Shown here piece after piece: positions 17,522 to 27,172 of a DNA stretch of 63,608 bases. Both the position numbers and the translations under genes were made by a program. A model generated the notes under the pieces. The model had not been told where the DNA came from. It searched no databases and saw only the letters and a program-made list of their open reading frames with translations. Origin of the DNA: a bacterium EF100-94H03 bin56 (lineage in GTDB: Bacteria; Pseudomonadota; Alphaproteobacteria; SP197); the NCBI GenBank assembly GCA_002238685.1, contig MPMV01000024.1, positions 1 to 63,608 on the forward strand, given 5' to 3'. The first letter of the stretch is position 1, and the number at the start of each line of letters is the position of its first letter.

Positions 17522-18513
17522 TGCTGCCCTCCGTGGTGGCTGGCCGGCGCACCGGCCAGGCTGATGGCGACGTGATCGGCGATGCCGTCTTCGAGAGAGG
17601 TGAAGGGTTTCGTGTAACCGGCCTCGCGGAGCCGGTCCATGCGGGCCCGGGTATAGTACTGATAACGCCCCTCGAGTGCCGCAGGCATGTCGACGAACGT
17701 GATTCTGGCCGGCCGGGAAAGCGCCTTGAACATGGCATGGCCGAGATCCAGCCACGTCCTTGCCTCGCCGGTCCCGAGATTGAAGATACCGCTGACGGCC
17801 GGGTTGTCGAGCAGCCACGTGACCACGTCGACACAGTCCCTGACGTATATGAAATCGCGTTTCTGGCCACCATCGACATAGTCCGGATGGCAGGAGCGAA
17901 ACAGCCTCAGCGGACTGCCGGTCACGATGTCGGGCAGGGTCCTGGAGACAACGCTGGCCATGGTGCCCTTGTGCCCTTCGCCGGGGCCATAGACGTTGAA
18001 GAAACGCAGGCCGACCCATTGCGGCGGCATGGTGCGGCCGGCGTCGCGCTCACGGATAACGAGCCGGTCGAACAGCAGCTTGCTGGCCCCATAGGGTGTG
18101 ATGGAAATGAGAGCGTCCATGGCGGCGGCGCTCTCGTCATCATCGAATCCCCGCGAGCCGTCACCGTAGACCTGGGCCGAGGAAGCGTAGATGAACGGCA
18201 CGCGACGTGCGGTACACCAGTCCATGAGCTGAAGCGTCAGCATGACATTCGTCTTCATGACGAGATCGACATCCGTCTCCGTGGTGGCCGAGATCGCTCC
18301 CATGTGGATGACGGCATCCAGCGAACTCCTGCCGTTGAGCCAGGCGGCGAGGGAACCGGGCCCTAACATCTCCAGGACCCGGGCGCCGGCAATGTTGCTC
18401 AGCCTGGGATCGTCGAGGTGGCGGTCACACACGGCCAGCGGCACACCTGCCGCGGCCAGGGCACGGACAATGTTGGAGCCGATGAAGCCGGTGCCACCGG
18501 TGACAAGGATCAA
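17518..18513 (-). CDS. hldD: ADP-L-glycero-D-manno-heptose 6-epimerase
   Basis: Last step of ADP-heptose synthesis for the LPS inner core. 331 residues. GGTGFIGSNIV binds NADP; the Ser-Tyr-Lys set is in IYASSAQVYG and YGASK; GQKRDFIYV and EGRYQYYT are HldD hallmarks. I place the start at TTG 18513, because the family begins directly with the ILVTGG strand, a GGGAG lies 9 bases upstream, and TTG then overlaps the gmhA stop as TTGA. A longer ATG start at 18561 would add 16 unconserved residues and run into gmhA. Confidence 0.92.
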   Translation of the reverse strand: MILVTGGTGFIGSNIVRALAAAGVPLAVCDRHLDDPRLSNIAGARVLEMLGPGSLAAWLNGRSSLDAVIHMGAISATTETDVDLVMKTNVMLTLQLMDWCTARRVPFIYASSAQVYGDGSRGFDDDESAAAMDALISITPYGASKLLFDRLVIRERDAGRTMPPQWVGLRFFNVYGPGEGHKGTMASVVSRTLPDIVTGSPLRLFRSCHPDYVDGGQKRDFIYVRDCVDVVTWLLDNPAVSGIFNLGTGEARTWLDLGHAMFKALSRPARITFVDMPAALEGRYQYYTRARMDRLREAGYTKPFTSLEDGIADHVAISLAGAPASHHGGQQ

Positions 18514-19103
18514 GACGACGGCTCCCGGACGTGGCCGAGCTCGATTTCGATGGCGCCGCACAGCATCTGTCCCAGCGTGATGTGGACCTCCTGGATGCGT
18601 GCGGTGACGGTGCCGGGTACCAGAAGAAGGGGGTCTGCAAGGTGCGGCAGGGCGCCTCCGTCGCCGCCTCCGAGCGCCGCGGCGACGAGTCCCTGGGCCC
18701 TCGCCTGTTCGAGCCCTCGTATGACATTGACGCTTCTGCCGGAGGTCGAGAGTGCGATCGCCACATCCCCCGGTTGGCCCAGGGCCTCGATCTGGCGCGA
18801 GAAGATCCTCTCGAAGCCCATGTCGTTTCCCGTGGCCGTGATGGCCGACGTGTCGGTGGTGAGCGCCAGGCCGGGAATGGCCGGCCGGTCACCGACGTAG
18901 CGCACGGTGAGTTCCGTGGCCAGGTGCTGGGCATCCGCCGCACTGCCGCCATTGCCGAAGAACAGGATCTTGCCACCGCCCTTCAGGCTCTGAACACAGG
19001 CCTCCACCAGCCTGGCGAAGGGGGTGGCGAGCGCCTGACGGGCCTGCTGCACCACCGCCAGGTGCTGGTCGATCTCGCGTTCGAAGTAGTGCCTGAGGTT
19101 CAT
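18510..19103 (-). CDS. gmhA: Phosphoheptose isomerase
   Basis: Sedoheptulose 7-phosphate to D-glycero-D-manno-heptose 7-phosphate, first step of heptose synthesis. 197 residues, the family length. The SIS domain shows FFGNGGSAADAQHLATELTVRY and LSTSGRSVNVIRG, which bind the sugar phosphate, and a C-terminal helix with the catalytic QEVHITLGQ His. The ATG at 19103 lies 22 bases after the gmhB stop. Upstream in-frame codons belong to the gmhB coding region. Confidence 0.94.
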   Translation of the reverse strand: MNLRHYFEREIDQHLAVVQQARQALATPFARLVEACVQSLKGGGKILFFGNGGSAADAQHLATELTVRYVGDRPAIPGLALTTDTSAITATGNDMGFERIFSRQIEALGQPGDVAIALSTSGRSVNVIRGLEQARAQGLVAAALGGGDGGALPHLADPLLLVPGTVTARIQEVHITLGQMLCGAIEIELGHVREPSS

Positions 19104-19125
19104 GGCCGGAATCCGGGTGACGGAA

Positions 19126-19746
19126 TCAAGGATTGACGAGAAACGGCAGGTGAGCAACCGCATCGGCGGGTGTCTGGACCGTGCGGACCAGGTAGCGGCC
19201 AGGCTCGTCGAATCCGAGGGCGCGTTGCCGCTCTCCACTGCCGTAGCCGTCTCCCACCATGATGCCTCCCGCGAGGCCGGCGGCGTGTCCGGCCTCGATG
19301 TCGGTTTCACGGTCACCGATGATCCAGCTTCCGGCACGATCGATGCCCAGTTTCGCTGCCGCTGCCAGCAGCATGCCGGGGCGCGGCTTGCGCATGGGCG
19401 AGTCCCCCGGCGCAAAGGGTGACGCGAGGACACCGTCCCAGTGGACTCCGGCACGACTCAGGCGCCGTGTGATCTCCTCCTGGACCGCGGCGAAATCCTC
19501 CCATCGGTAAAGTCCACGGCCGATGCCTCCCTGGTTGGTGACGACAATGACGGGGATTCCGCCGGCATTGGCGCGGCCCATGATGTCGGTGATCCCCGTC
19601 ACGAGGCGCACCTTTGCGGGCTCGTGGAGATAGCGTGTTTCCTCGACGATGACGCCGTCGCGATCAAGGAAGAGAGCGGGTCCCTGGCATCTGCGCCGGG
19701 TGTACTCGCGCCAGGTTCCGTCCTCGTGGAGGGGCCAGCAGCTCAT
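19126..19746 (-). CDS. gmhB: D-glycero-D-manno-heptose 1,7-bisphosphate phosphatase
   Basis: HAD phosphatase that removes the 7-phosphate of heptose bisphosphate. 206 residues. The nucleophile motif FLDRDGVIVEETRYLHEP, the VTNQGGIGRG motif, RKPRPGMLL and the GDRETDIEAG acidic pair are all present. It also has about 25 N-terminal residues ([19 protein letters not shown]) absent from most members. The ATG overlaps the metallophosphatase stop by 4 bases. HldE, which makes the nucleotide heptose, is not in this window. Confidence 0.92.
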   Translation of the reverse strand: MSCWPLHEDGTWREYTRRRCQGPALFLDRDGVIVEETRYLHEPAKVRLVTGITDIMGRANAGGIPVIVVTNQGGIGRGLYRWEDFAAVQEEITRRLSRAGVHWDGVLASPFAPGDSPMRKPRPGMLLAAAAKLGIDRAGSWIIGDRETDIEAGHAAGLAGGIMVGDGYGSGERQRALGFDEPGRYLVRTVQTPADAVAHLPFLVNP

Positions 19747-20462
19747 GGCGTACGGAGGAATCGGGCATCCCCGCGGGAGAGGACCAGGGCTGTCAGCACA
19801 TCGGTGATGACGGCCCCCGTATCGATGCCGATCCTGTTGGCCCGGATGTCGGGTCCATCCCACGAGATGGTGTGGCCATGCACGACGAGCCATCCGTGGT
19901 CCACGGGTGAATCGAGAAACTCCTCGCGGATCCACAGGAGGTCCTCGGGATCCTGGTCGTGGAGGGCAACGCCGGGACGGATCCCCGCATGCACGAACAG
20001 GACTCCGTCGATGACCTGATGAAGTTTCAGCGAATGCAGGAAGGCGCGGTGGTGTTCCGGCATGGCGTGCCGCAGCTGGCGTCCGGTGCCTGTTCCGGGC
20101 GCCACATTGTAGGAGAGCAGAGTCTGGGCGCCACCCAGACGGTTGATCCACCACAGCCCGTCGTCCCTGCCTTCCAGGAAATCGATCGCACAGGCGTCGT
20201 GGTTGCCCATGAGGAAGATCCGTTCGAAGCCGTCGTCGGCCCCGGCTGTCCGGGTGAGGAAGTCGATCACGCCGGCCGAGTCGGGACCTCGGTCCAGATA
20301 ATCGCCGAGAAAGACGATGTATCGCCGCCGCTGCGTCCTGGATTCGGCATCCTCGAGGATCATCCGGTGAAGGCGAAGAAGAAGGTCGGACCGTCCGTGC
20401 ACATCGCCCACGGCGTAGACAAGCGTGTCCGGATCGATATGCGCGGCAGGGGGCCAGGTCAT
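19743..20462 (-). CDS. Metallophosphoesterase of the PP2A-like family
   Basis: 239 residues with the complete calcineurin-like metal site: [36 protein letters not shown], the VHAGIRPG histidine and VHGHT. Bacterial relatives are annotated as serine/threonine phosphatases or ApaH-like. It is coupled by 4-base overlaps to cysNC upstream and gmhB downstream. From that place it could hydrolyse PAP, the by-product of PAPS use, or a heptose or LPS phosphate; neither is shown by sequence. Confidence 0.85.
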   Translation of the reverse strand: MTWPPAAHIDPDTLVYAVGDVHGRSDLLLRLHRMILEDAESRTQRRRYIVFLGDYLDRGPDSAGVIDFLTRTAGADDGFERIFLMGNHDACAIDFLEGRDDGLWWINRLGGAQTLLSYNVAPGTGTGRQLRHAMPEHHRAFLHSLKLHQVIDGVLFVHAGIRPGVALHDQDPEDLLWIREEFLDSPVDHGWLVVHGHTISWDGPDIRANRIGIDTGAVITDVLTALVLSRGDARFLRTP

Positions 20463-22339
20463 CGGCCGGTCCCGCCATCATGCGGCGACTCATCGAGGTG
20501 TCCGTGTTCGACGAGCCAGGACATCACCATTCCGGCGAGTTCGTCGGGGTCGTGTTCCGCTGCCTTCAGCACGATCTCGGGTTCTTCGGGAGCCTCATAG
20601 GCGGATTCGATGCCGGTAAAGTTCCGCAGATCGCCGGCGCGAGCCTTGCGGTAGAGGCCCTTGGGATCGCGTGCCTCGCACACCTCGAGCGGCGTGTCGA
20701 CGAACACCTCGACGAACTCCCCTTCATCGACGAGTTCACGCGCCATCTGCCTTTCGGCCCTGAAGGGCGAGATGAAGGAGACGAGGACGATGAGTCCTGC
20801 ATCGACGAAGAGCCTGGCGACCTCGGCAATGCGCCGAATGTTCTCCACCCGGTCGGCATCGGTGAACCCGAGGTCCCGGTTCAGCCCGAAGCGGATATTG
20901 TCTCCGTCGAGCAGGTAGCTGTGACGCCCCAGGGCAGCGAGCCGGCGTTCGACATGATTGGCGGTGGTCGACTTGCCGGAACCCGACAGTCCGGTGAACC
21001 ACACGATGCAGGGTTTCTGGTGTTTCTGGTCGGCGCGCAGATCCTTGCTGACATCGATCGTCTGGCGCTCCAGGTTCCTGGCCCGGCGCAGGCCGAAGTC
21101 GATCATGCCGGCCGCCACGGTGCGGTTGGTGAACCGGTCGATGAGGATGAAGCTTCCCGTGTCGCTCACCTCGCCATAGGGATCGCAGGCGATCGTCTGG
21201 TCGAGGGCCAGGTTGCAGTAGCCGATGTCATTGAGGGACAGGGTCCTGGCCGCCATGTGCTCGAGAGTGTCGACATGGATGCGGTGGCGCAGGTCGGTGA
21301 TTCTCGCGGTCGTCGTCCGGGTTCCCGACTTGAGCAGGTAGAGCCGTTCCGGCAGCAGGTCATGCTCGTCCATCCAGATGACATGGGCGGCGAACTGGTC
21401 GGTTGACTGCGGCGGCCGGTCCGACGAGGCCAGGACATGTCCCCTCGCGATGTCGATGTCGTCGGCGAGTTCCAGGGTGACCGATTCGCCGGCGCTGGCC
21501 GCCTCGAGGTCGCCATCGAACGTGATGATGCGCGAGACGGTCGACGACTTGAGGGATGGTGCCGCCACCACATCCATTCCCTGCGTCACCGTTCCCGAGA
21601 CAATGAGACCACTGCAGCCCCGGAAATCCTGGTCCGGACGGCTGACTCTCTGGACCGGCATGCGGAAGGGGCCGTTTGCCGCGTTTCTGCCAGCGCCCGC
21701 CGATTCCAGGATTTCCAGCAGTGTCTCTCCGCGATACCAGGGCATTTCCGCCGACCGTTCGAGCACGTTGGCGCCGGTGACGGCCGAGACCGGCACGGCA
21801 TCCACGATAGCGAAGGCGAGCCGCGCGGCGTGGCGGCGGAACGTCTCCTCGATCGCCTCGAACACCCCCTTGTCCCAGTCGACGAGATCCATCTTGTTGA
21901 CTGCCAGGATGACGTGGGGAATGCCGAGCAGACTGGCGATGGCGGAATGGCGCAGGGACTGCGTGAGGACGCCCTTCCTCGCGTCGACCAGGACCAGGGC
22001 GAGGTCCGCGTTCGAGGCGCCAGTCGCCATGTTGCGGGTGTGCTGGACGCGTCCTGGAGTGTCGGCGACGATGAAACGGCGCCTGGATGTCTGGAAGTAG
22101 CGATAGGCGACGTCAATGGTGATGCCCTGCTCGCGCTCCGCCTCGAGACCGTCGACGAGGAGCGCCAGGTCGATCCCGTCTCCACGGGTTCCCCAGATGC
22201 GGCTCGCCGCCTGGATGTCGGCGAGTTCATCCTCGAAGATGAGCGCGGTGTCGTGGAGCAGGCGTCCGATGAGTGTCGACTTGCCGTCGTCGACACTGCC
22301 GCATGTCACGAAACGCAGAAGATCGACCGTGTCGTTCAT
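20459..22339 (-). CDS. cysNC: Bifunctional sulfate adenylyltransferase large subunit / APS kinase
   Basis: 626 residues. The N-terminal GTPase (1-420) has GSVDDGKST (14-22), [12 protein letters not shown] and NKMDLVDW and drives ATP sulfurylase; the C-terminal APS kinase has [17 protein letters not shown] (about 450) and [15 protein letters not shown]. Together with CysD it turns sulfate into PAPS. Such CysN-CysC fusions are common in rhizobia, where they also supply PAPS for sulfated polysaccharides. The start follows the cysD stop directly (TAG then ATG), and its end overlaps the phosphatase gene. Confidence 0.96.
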   Translation of the reverse strand: MNDTVDLLRFVTCGSVDDGKSTLIGRLLHDTALIFEDELADIQAASRIWGTRGDGIDLALLVDGLEAEREQGITIDVAYRYFQTSRRRFIVADTPGRVQHTRNMATGASNADLALVLVDARKGVLTQSLRHSAIASLLGIPHVILAVNKMDLVDWDKGVFEAIEETFRRHAARLAFAIVDAVPVSAVTGANVLERSAEMPWYRGETLLEILESAGAGRNAANGPFRMPVQRVSRPDQDFRGCSGLIVSGTVTQGMDVVAAPSLKSSTVSRIITFDGDLEAASAGESVTLELADDIDIARGHVLASSDRPPQSTDQFAAHVIWMDEHDLLPERLYLLKSGTRTTTARITDLRHRIHVDTLEHMAARTLSLNDIGYCNLALDQTIACDPYGEVSDTGSFILIDRFTNRTVAAGMIDFGLRRARNLERQTIDVSKDLRADQKHQKPCIVWFTGLSGSGKSTTANHVERRLAALGRHSYLLDGDNIRFGLNRDLGFTDADRVENIRRIAEVARLFVDAGLIVLVSFISPFRAERQMARELVDEGEFVEVFVDTPLEVCEARDPKGLYRKARAGDLRNFTGIESAYEAPEEPEIVLKAAEHDPDELAGMVMSWLVEHGHLDESPHDGGTGR

Positions 22340-23236
22340 CTAGAAGTAGCCCTCGCGCTTCTTCCTTTCCATCGAACCCGACTGGTCGCGGTCGATCAGC
22401 CGTCCGGTTCTCTCGGATGTCTTCAGGGCCCGCATTTCGTCAATGACCGCCGGCACGCTGTCGGCCGCCGACTCGATGGCGCCGGTGAGTGGCCAGCAGC
22501 CCAGGGTGCGGAATCTCACCTGGCGCACGCGGACGGTCTCGCCTTTCTTCAGCGCCATCCGCCCGTCGACGCGCATGATGAGCATGCCATCGCGTTCGAC
22601 AACCGGGCGCGCCGCGGCGAGGTAGAGAGGCACGATGTCGATGCCCTCGCTTTCGATGTAGCGCCAGACATCGGATTCGGTCCAGTTCGACAGGGGAAAG
22701 ACCCGCATCGATTCCCGCGGTCCGACACGGGTGTTGTAGAGGTTCCAGAGTTCCGGCCTCTGATCACGGGGCTCCCAGCCATGGGCCGCGGAGCGAAAGG
22801 AAAAAACACGTTCCTTGGCCCGGGAGCGTTCCTCGTCCCTCCTGGCGCCACCGAACGCGGCGTCGAAGCCATGTCGGGTGAGCGCTTGCCTGAGTGCGTC
22901 GGTCTTCATGACCTCGGTGTGCAGGGCCGACCCGTGGGCAAAGGGGGAGATGCCCCGGTCAAGTCCCTGCAGGTTGACGTGGACCAGGAGTTCCATGCCG
23001 AGGTCACGCGCCACGCGGTCGCGAAAGGCATACATCTCCGGGAACTTCCAGGTGGTGTCGACATGAAGGAGAGGAAAGGGCGGCCTGGAGGGATGGAAGG
23101 CCTTGCGCGCCAGGTGCAGCATGACCGAAGAGTCCTTGCCGATCGAATAGAGCATGACCGGGCGGCGGAACTCGGCCACCACCTCGCGCATGACATGGAT
23201 GGATTCTGCCTCAAGCCGGCGCAGATATGGAACCAT
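22340..23236 (-). CDS. cysD: Sulfate adenylyltransferase subunit 2
   Basis: 298 residues, the small subunit of ATP sulfurylase. The PP-loop reads [12 protein letters not shown] (binds ATP), followed by [16 protein letters not shown] and [20 protein letters not shown], all diagnostic. It is the first gene of the operon leading through cysNC and the heptose genes, so its promoter should lie in the 173-base gap to the divergent deacetylase gene. No paps reductase (cysH) or cysG is in view. Confidence 0.96.
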   Translation of the reverse strand: MVPYLRRLEAESIHVMREVVAEFRRPVMLYSIGKDSSVMLHLARKAFHPSRPPFPLLHVDTTWKFPEMYAFRDRVARDLGMELLVHVNLQGLDRGISPFAHGSALHTEVMKTDALRQALTRHGFDAAFGGARRDEERSRAKERVFSFRSAAHGWEPRDQRPELWNLYNTRVGPRESMRVFPLSNWTESDVWRYIESEGIDIVPLYLAAARPVVERDGMLIMRVDGRMALKKGETVRVRQVRFRTLGCWPLTGAIESAADSVPAVIDEMRALKTSERTGRLIDRDQSGSMERKKREGYF

Positions 23237-23409
23237 GCTGCGAACCCTTCCCTGCAGTCACGTCCCGGGGCAGGGATGAGGCTGATCATGTTATCCCGTG
23301 CGGACGATCAGTCCAATCATGTGTCCAGCCGCCTGCCTTCATGTTGCGGCGGGCGTGATGTAGGGTGAGGGAGAGGTGACAGCGTGGGTCGCAGCCAGGC
23401 ATCAATCCG

Positions 23410-24345
23410 ATGACGACACGTTTCTATACGCACGACGCGTGCCTTGCCCACGATACCGGCCCTCATCACCCCGAGAGGGCTTCACGACTGCAGACGATCC
23501 TCGATACTCTCGGCGACGGGAGGTTTGCGGCGCTCGAACGCTGCGTTCCGCAACCGGCGACACCCGACCACATCGCCCTCATGCATCCGGCACCGTGGGT
23601 CGAGGCGGTGCTGGACGCCATTCCTTCGGCCGGTCATGGCCATCTCGATGCCGACACGGTGGTCTCGAGCGGTTCGGGGAAGGCGGCGCTCGTCGCTGCC
23701 GGCGCCCTCGTCGAGGCGGTCGACGCCGTGGTGGCCGGGCGGGTTCGCAACGCCTTCTGTGCCGTTCGTCCGCCAGGCCACCACGCGGAACAGACCCGTG
23801 CCATGGGTTTCTGCCTCTTCAATTCGGTCGCTGTCGGCGCCGCCCACGCCCGTGCCGCCCACGGCCTCCACAGGGTCGCGGTCGTTGACTTCGACGTCCA
23901 TCATGGCAACGGCACACAGGCGATGTTCTGGGATGAGGAGGGAATGTTCTACGCCTCGACCCACCAGTATCCCCATTACCCTGGAACCGGCAGCGAAGAC
24001 GAGACCGGACGCTGGGACAACATCGTGAACGCACCGCTTCGTCCGGGTTCGGGAAGCGCCGCCTTCCGTGCTGCCATCGATGATCGCGTCATGCCGGCTC
24101 TCGATGCGTTCCGTCCCGAGTTGGTGTTCATTTCGGCAGGCTTCGATGCCCACGAGCGTGATCCCCTCGCGGACATCAATCTGGTGGAAGAGGACTTTGC
24201 CTGGGTGACGGATCGTCTGCTCGATGTCGCCCGTCTTCACGCGGGAGGACGTGTTGTGTCGGTGCTGGAAGGCGGTTATGACCTCGATGCGCTGGCGGCG
24301 AGCGCCGCCCGGCATGTCGGGAAACTCATGGAGGCGGGGGAATGA
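23410..24345 (+). CDS. Histone deacetylase-family protein (AcuC/acetylpolyamine amidohydrolase-like)
   Basis: 311 residues, Zn-dependent deacetylase fold. The charge-relay motif RPPGHHAEQTRAMGFCLFN, the zinc ligands in DFDVHHGNGTQ (two Asp and one His) and the SAGFDAHERDPL Asp are complete. Bacterial members remove acetyl groups from polyamines or proteins. It overlaps xseB by 4 bases, a pairing that is common in alphaproteobacteria and probably reflects operon history more than shared function. Confidence 0.9.
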   Translation: MTTRFYTHDACLAHDTGPHHPERASRLQTILDTLGDGRFAALERCVPQPATPDHIALMHPAPWVEAVLDAIPSAGHGHLDADTVVSSGSGKAALVAAGALVEAVDAVVAGRVRNAFCAVRPPGHHAEQTRAMGFCLFNSVAVGAAHARAAHGLHRVAVVDFDVHHGNGTQAMFWDEEGMFYASTHQYPHYPGTGSEDETGRWDNIVNAPLRPGSGSAAFRAAIDDRVMPALDAFRPELVFISAGFDAHERDPLADINLVEEDFAWVTDRLLDVARLHAGGRVVSVLEGGYDLDALAASAARHVGKLMEAGE

Positions 24346-24599
24346 CAGTCGTGGACACGGAAGATGATGTTGCCTCGATGAGTTTCGAGGCCGCCATGGC
24401 GGAACTCGAGACCATTGTCGAGCGTCTCGAGAAGGGCGAGGCGAAACTCGACGAGGCGATCAGCGACTACGAACGGGGCGCCCTGCTGCGGCGGCATTGC
24501 GAAGCCAGACTCAGGGAAGCCCGCGAGAAGGTCGAGAAGATCCGGCTTGGGGCCGACGGAAGCCTCGATGCCGAACCGGAGCCTGCCGGGCAGGAGTGA
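24342..24599 (+). CDS. xseB: Exodeoxyribonuclease VII small subunit
   Basis: 85 residues. The SFEAAMAELETIVERLEKGE helix and the following LDEAISDYERGALLRRHCEARL helix are the whole of this two-helix subunit; it binds XseA, whose gene is not here, to form exonuclease VII, which degrades single-stranded DNA. The tail is acidic and variable. Confidence 0.93.
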   Translation: MTVVDTEDDVASMSFEAAMAELETIVERLEKGEAKLDEAISDYERGALLRRHCEARLREAREKVEKIRLGADGSLDAEPEPAGQE

Positions 24600-24603
24600 G
24601 GCA

Positions 24604-25482
24604 GTGGTCAGCTTGCCGGACATACTGGAAAGCGGTGCCCGGAGCGTTGACCTGACGCTCGAGAGACTTCTGCCGCAGGCATCCGGGCCTGAAGGCAGGT
24701 TCCACGAGGCCATGCGGTATGCCGTCTTCAACGGTGGCAAGCGCTTGCGTCCGGTGCTCGTGACACTGTCCGCCGCAGTGTTCGGGATCACCGGAATCAG
24801 TGCCCTGAGAACGGCAGCCGCCGTCGAGATGATCCACTGCTATTCACTGATTCACGATGATCTGCCCGCACTCGACAACGATGACCTGCGGCGCGGCCAG
24901 CCAACCTGTCACCAGGCCTTTGACGAGGCGACGGCGATCCTCGCCGGAGACGGCCTGCAATCGCTGGCCTTCGAGGTTCTGGCCGACCCGGCCACCCATG
25001 AGGATGCAGATGTGCGCATCGGCCTCGTCAGCGCCCTTGCCAGTGCGTCGGGCTGCACAGGCATGATTGCCGGTCAGGCGATCGACATGGCGGCGGAACA
25101 CATGGCCATCGATCCCCCCGGGATCAGGCGCCTGCAGGCCCTCAAGACCGGAGGCCTCTTCGTCTTCAGCACCCGCGCCGGCGCCATCCTCGCGAAGGCG
25201 GATGAAGCGTCAATGATCGCCTTTGGCAGGGATCTGGGAACGGCCTTCCAGATCACCGACGACATTCTCGACGTTGAAGGCAACCCGGAGGCGCTGGGCA
25301 AGGCGACCGGCAAGGATGCCGCCGCCGGCAAGGCGACGCTGGTTCAGGCTCTCGGGCTGGAGGCGGCCCGCCGAAAGGCGGTCGAGCTTTCCGAGCGGGC
25401 AATCGATGCTCTCGAGACTTTCGGGGAGGCCGCCGACGGTCTGCGCGACATGGCGCGGTTTGCCGTCCACCGCCGGGCCTGA
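24604..25482 (+). CDS. ispA: Farnesyl/geranylgeranyl diphosphate synthase
   Basis: Chain-elongating prenyltransferase that joins IPP to allylic diphosphates. 292 residues from the GTG at 24604, which has AGGAG seven bases ahead and lies 4 bases past xseB; the conserved region starts only about 20 codons later, so a longer start is unneeded. The first Asp-rich motif is LIHDDLPALDNDD, with GGKRLRP before it, and the second is FQITDDILDVEG. Product length (C15 or C20) cannot be read with certainty. Confidence 0.92.
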   Translation: MVSLPDILESGARSVDLTLERLLPQASGPEGRFHEAMRYAVFNGGKRLRPVLVTLSAAVFGITGISALRTAAAVEMIHCYSLIHDDLPALDNDDLRRGQPTCHQAFDEATAILAGDGLQSLAFEVLADPATHEDADVRIGLVSALASASGCTGMIAGQAIDMAAEHMAIDPPGIRRLQALKTGGLFVFSTRAGAILAKADEASMIAFGRDLGTAFQITDDILDVEGNPEALGKATGKDAAAGKATLVQALGLEAARRKAVELSERAIDALETFGEAADGLRDMARFAVHRRA

Positions 25483-25490
25483 GTTTCTTC

Positions 25491-26240
25491 GTGGCGCGAT
25501 CCTGCCGCCAGCGCATCGATCAGTTGCTGGTCCGGCGTCAACTGGTGGCAAGCAGGACACGGGCGCAGTCACTGGTCATGGCGGGAGCCGTGTTCAGCGG
25601 CTCGAGGCGGATCGACAAGCCTGGTGACCTGGTGGATGTCGACAGCGTCATCGAGGTCCGCAGGCCGGACCATCCCTGGGTGTCGCGGGGCGGCCTCAAG
25701 CTCGAGCATGCACTGGATCACTTCGCCATCGATGTCCGGGATGCCCTGGCCGTCGATCTTGGAGCTTCCACCGGCGGATTCGTGGATGTTCTTGTCGCCC
25801 GGGGTGCGGCCCATGTCTGGGCCGTCGATGTCGGCAAAGGCCAGCTTGCCTGGAGATTGCGCCAGTCTCCCTGCGTCACCGTTCTGGAGGGGGTCAACGC
25901 CCGTGCCCTTGATGCGGAGCTCATTCCAGAGTCGCCAGGTATCGTCGTCGCCGATCTTTCCTTCATATCGCTGATGACCGCATTGCCGGCGGCACTGTCG
26001 CTGGCGGCCCCCGCCTCTCACCTGATCGCCCTCATCAAACCCCAGTTCGAAGCTGGGCGGGAGCGCGTCGGCAAGGGTGGCATCGTCCGCGATCCGGCGG
26101 TGCACCGGGACGTCTGCACCACCATTCGCACCTGGCTCGCCGACACCATGGGCTGGCGCGTCCTCGGCATTGTCGAGAGTCCGGTCACGGGCCGGACCGG
26201 CAACCGCGAGTTTCTCATCGCCGCCCGCAAGCCCGGCTGA
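25491..26240 (+). CDS. tlyA: TlyA-family rRNA methyltransferase (S4 domain)
   Basis: 249 residues starting at GTG 25491. An N-terminal S4 RNA-binding domain (RIDQLLVRRQLVASRTRAQ) precedes a Rossmann methyltransferase with AVDLGASTGGFVDVLVARGA and the KPQFEAGRERVGKGGIVRD segment. Known TlyA proteins 2'-O-methylate 16S and 23S rRNA cytidines; the hemolysin label is historical. In many alphaproteobacteria dxs stands between ispA and this gene; here only 8 bases do. Confidence 0.92.
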   Translation: MARSCRQRIDQLLVRRQLVASRTRAQSLVMAGAVFSGSRRIDKPGDLVDVDSVIEVRRPDHPWVSRGGLKLEHALDHFAIDVRDALAVDLGASTGGFVDVLVARGAAHVWAVDVGKGQLAWRLRQSPCVTVLEGVNARALDAELIPESPGIVVADLSFISLMTALPAALSLAAPASHLIALIKPQFEAGRERVGKGGIVRDPAVHRDVCTTIRTWLADTMGWRVLGIVESPVTGRTGNREFLIAARKPG

Positions 26241-26330
26241 CAACGCACCGCTGGTCCGGGATGACATTGCCCGTCATCCCGGCTCTCCGTAGTCTCCCCG
26301 GTCACGCGCCCCGAGGACAGGAGGAACACC

Positions 26331-27149
26331 ATGGCCAATGCACTCGTCGACACCCGCGTCGCCTGGCCCGGCGGTGCGAGGTGCGCGGTTCTGCTGAGTT
26401 TCGACTTCGATGCCGAAACGCTCTGGATCGGCCGCGACAAGGCCAACTGGAAGCGCCCGGGCGTGCTCTCCCACGGCAGGTACGGCGCCAACCTTGGCGT
26501 GCCGAAGATTCTCGAGACCCTGGAGGATGCCGGTGTTCCGGCGACCTTCTTTGTTCCCGGCTGGACCGCCGAGAACCACACCAGGCGCGTCGAGGAGATC
26601 CTGGAGCGTGGTCACGAGGTCGGTCATCACAGCTACCTGCACGAGTGGATCGATCCGGATGACCCGGCCGCCGAGGAGGCGGAACTCGACCGCGGCCTGG
26701 AGGCTCTCCTGAAGACAGTGGGCATCGTTCCTTCGGGGTACCGTTCACCGGCGGGCGAAACCAGCGACAACATGGTCCGCCTGCTCACCGAACGCGGCTT
26801 TGTCTACGACAGTTCCCTGATGGATCACATCAATCCCTACAGGCATCCGTCGGGCCTCATCGAGTTGCCCTGGCACTGGAGTCTTGACGACGCGATCTAC
26901 GCGCTGTTTTCCGTGAGGAACCCGCGGCCGGTATTCGCCAACAGCCATATCCTGGAGATCTGGCAGGAGGAGTTCCGGGAGATCCATGCCTGGGGCGGGC
27001 TCTTCGATCTTGTCATGCACCCCCAGATCACGGGCCGCCCCTCGAGAATCAGGCTGTTGCGCGAGATGATCGCGTGGATGCAGTCCTTCCCGGATGTCTG
27101 GTTCGCCACCGCCCGCGACATCGCCGACGCCTGGGCAATCCAGGAGTGA
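26331..27149 (+). CDS. Polysaccharide deacetylase family protein (NodB/PuuE-like)
   Basis: 272 residues. The catalytic FDFDAET segment (Asp-Asp pair) and the GHHSYLHEW zinc histidines are both present, with YRSPAGE and a C-terminal FDLVMHPQITGRPSRI histidine motif. The size and the extended first motif are closer to the allantoinase/PuuE branch of cyclic-amide and N-acetyl hydrolases than to cell-wall deacetylases, so a role in purine or other amide breakdown is possible. A GGAGGA site lies before the ATG. It stands alone on its strand. Confidence 0.85.
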   Translation: MANALVDTRVAWPGGARCAVLLSFDFDAETLWIGRDKANWKRPGVLSHGRYGANLGVPKILETLEDAGVPATFFVPGWTAENHTRRVEEILERGHEVGHHSYLHEWIDPDDPAAEEAELDRGLEALLKTVGIVPSGYRSPAGETSDNMVRLLTERGFVYDSSLMDHINPYRHPSGLIELPWHWSLDDAIYALFSVRNPRPVFANSHILEIWQEEFREIHAWGGLFDLVMHPQITGRPSRIRLLREMIAWMQSFPDVWFATARDIADAWAIQE

Positions 27150-27172
27150 CGCCGTCGAGGTGTCACCGGAAC

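Noticed and set aside
21437..23368. A 643-codon plus-strand frame across cysNC and cysD
   Set aside because: Antisense to two certain genes and with no family similarity.
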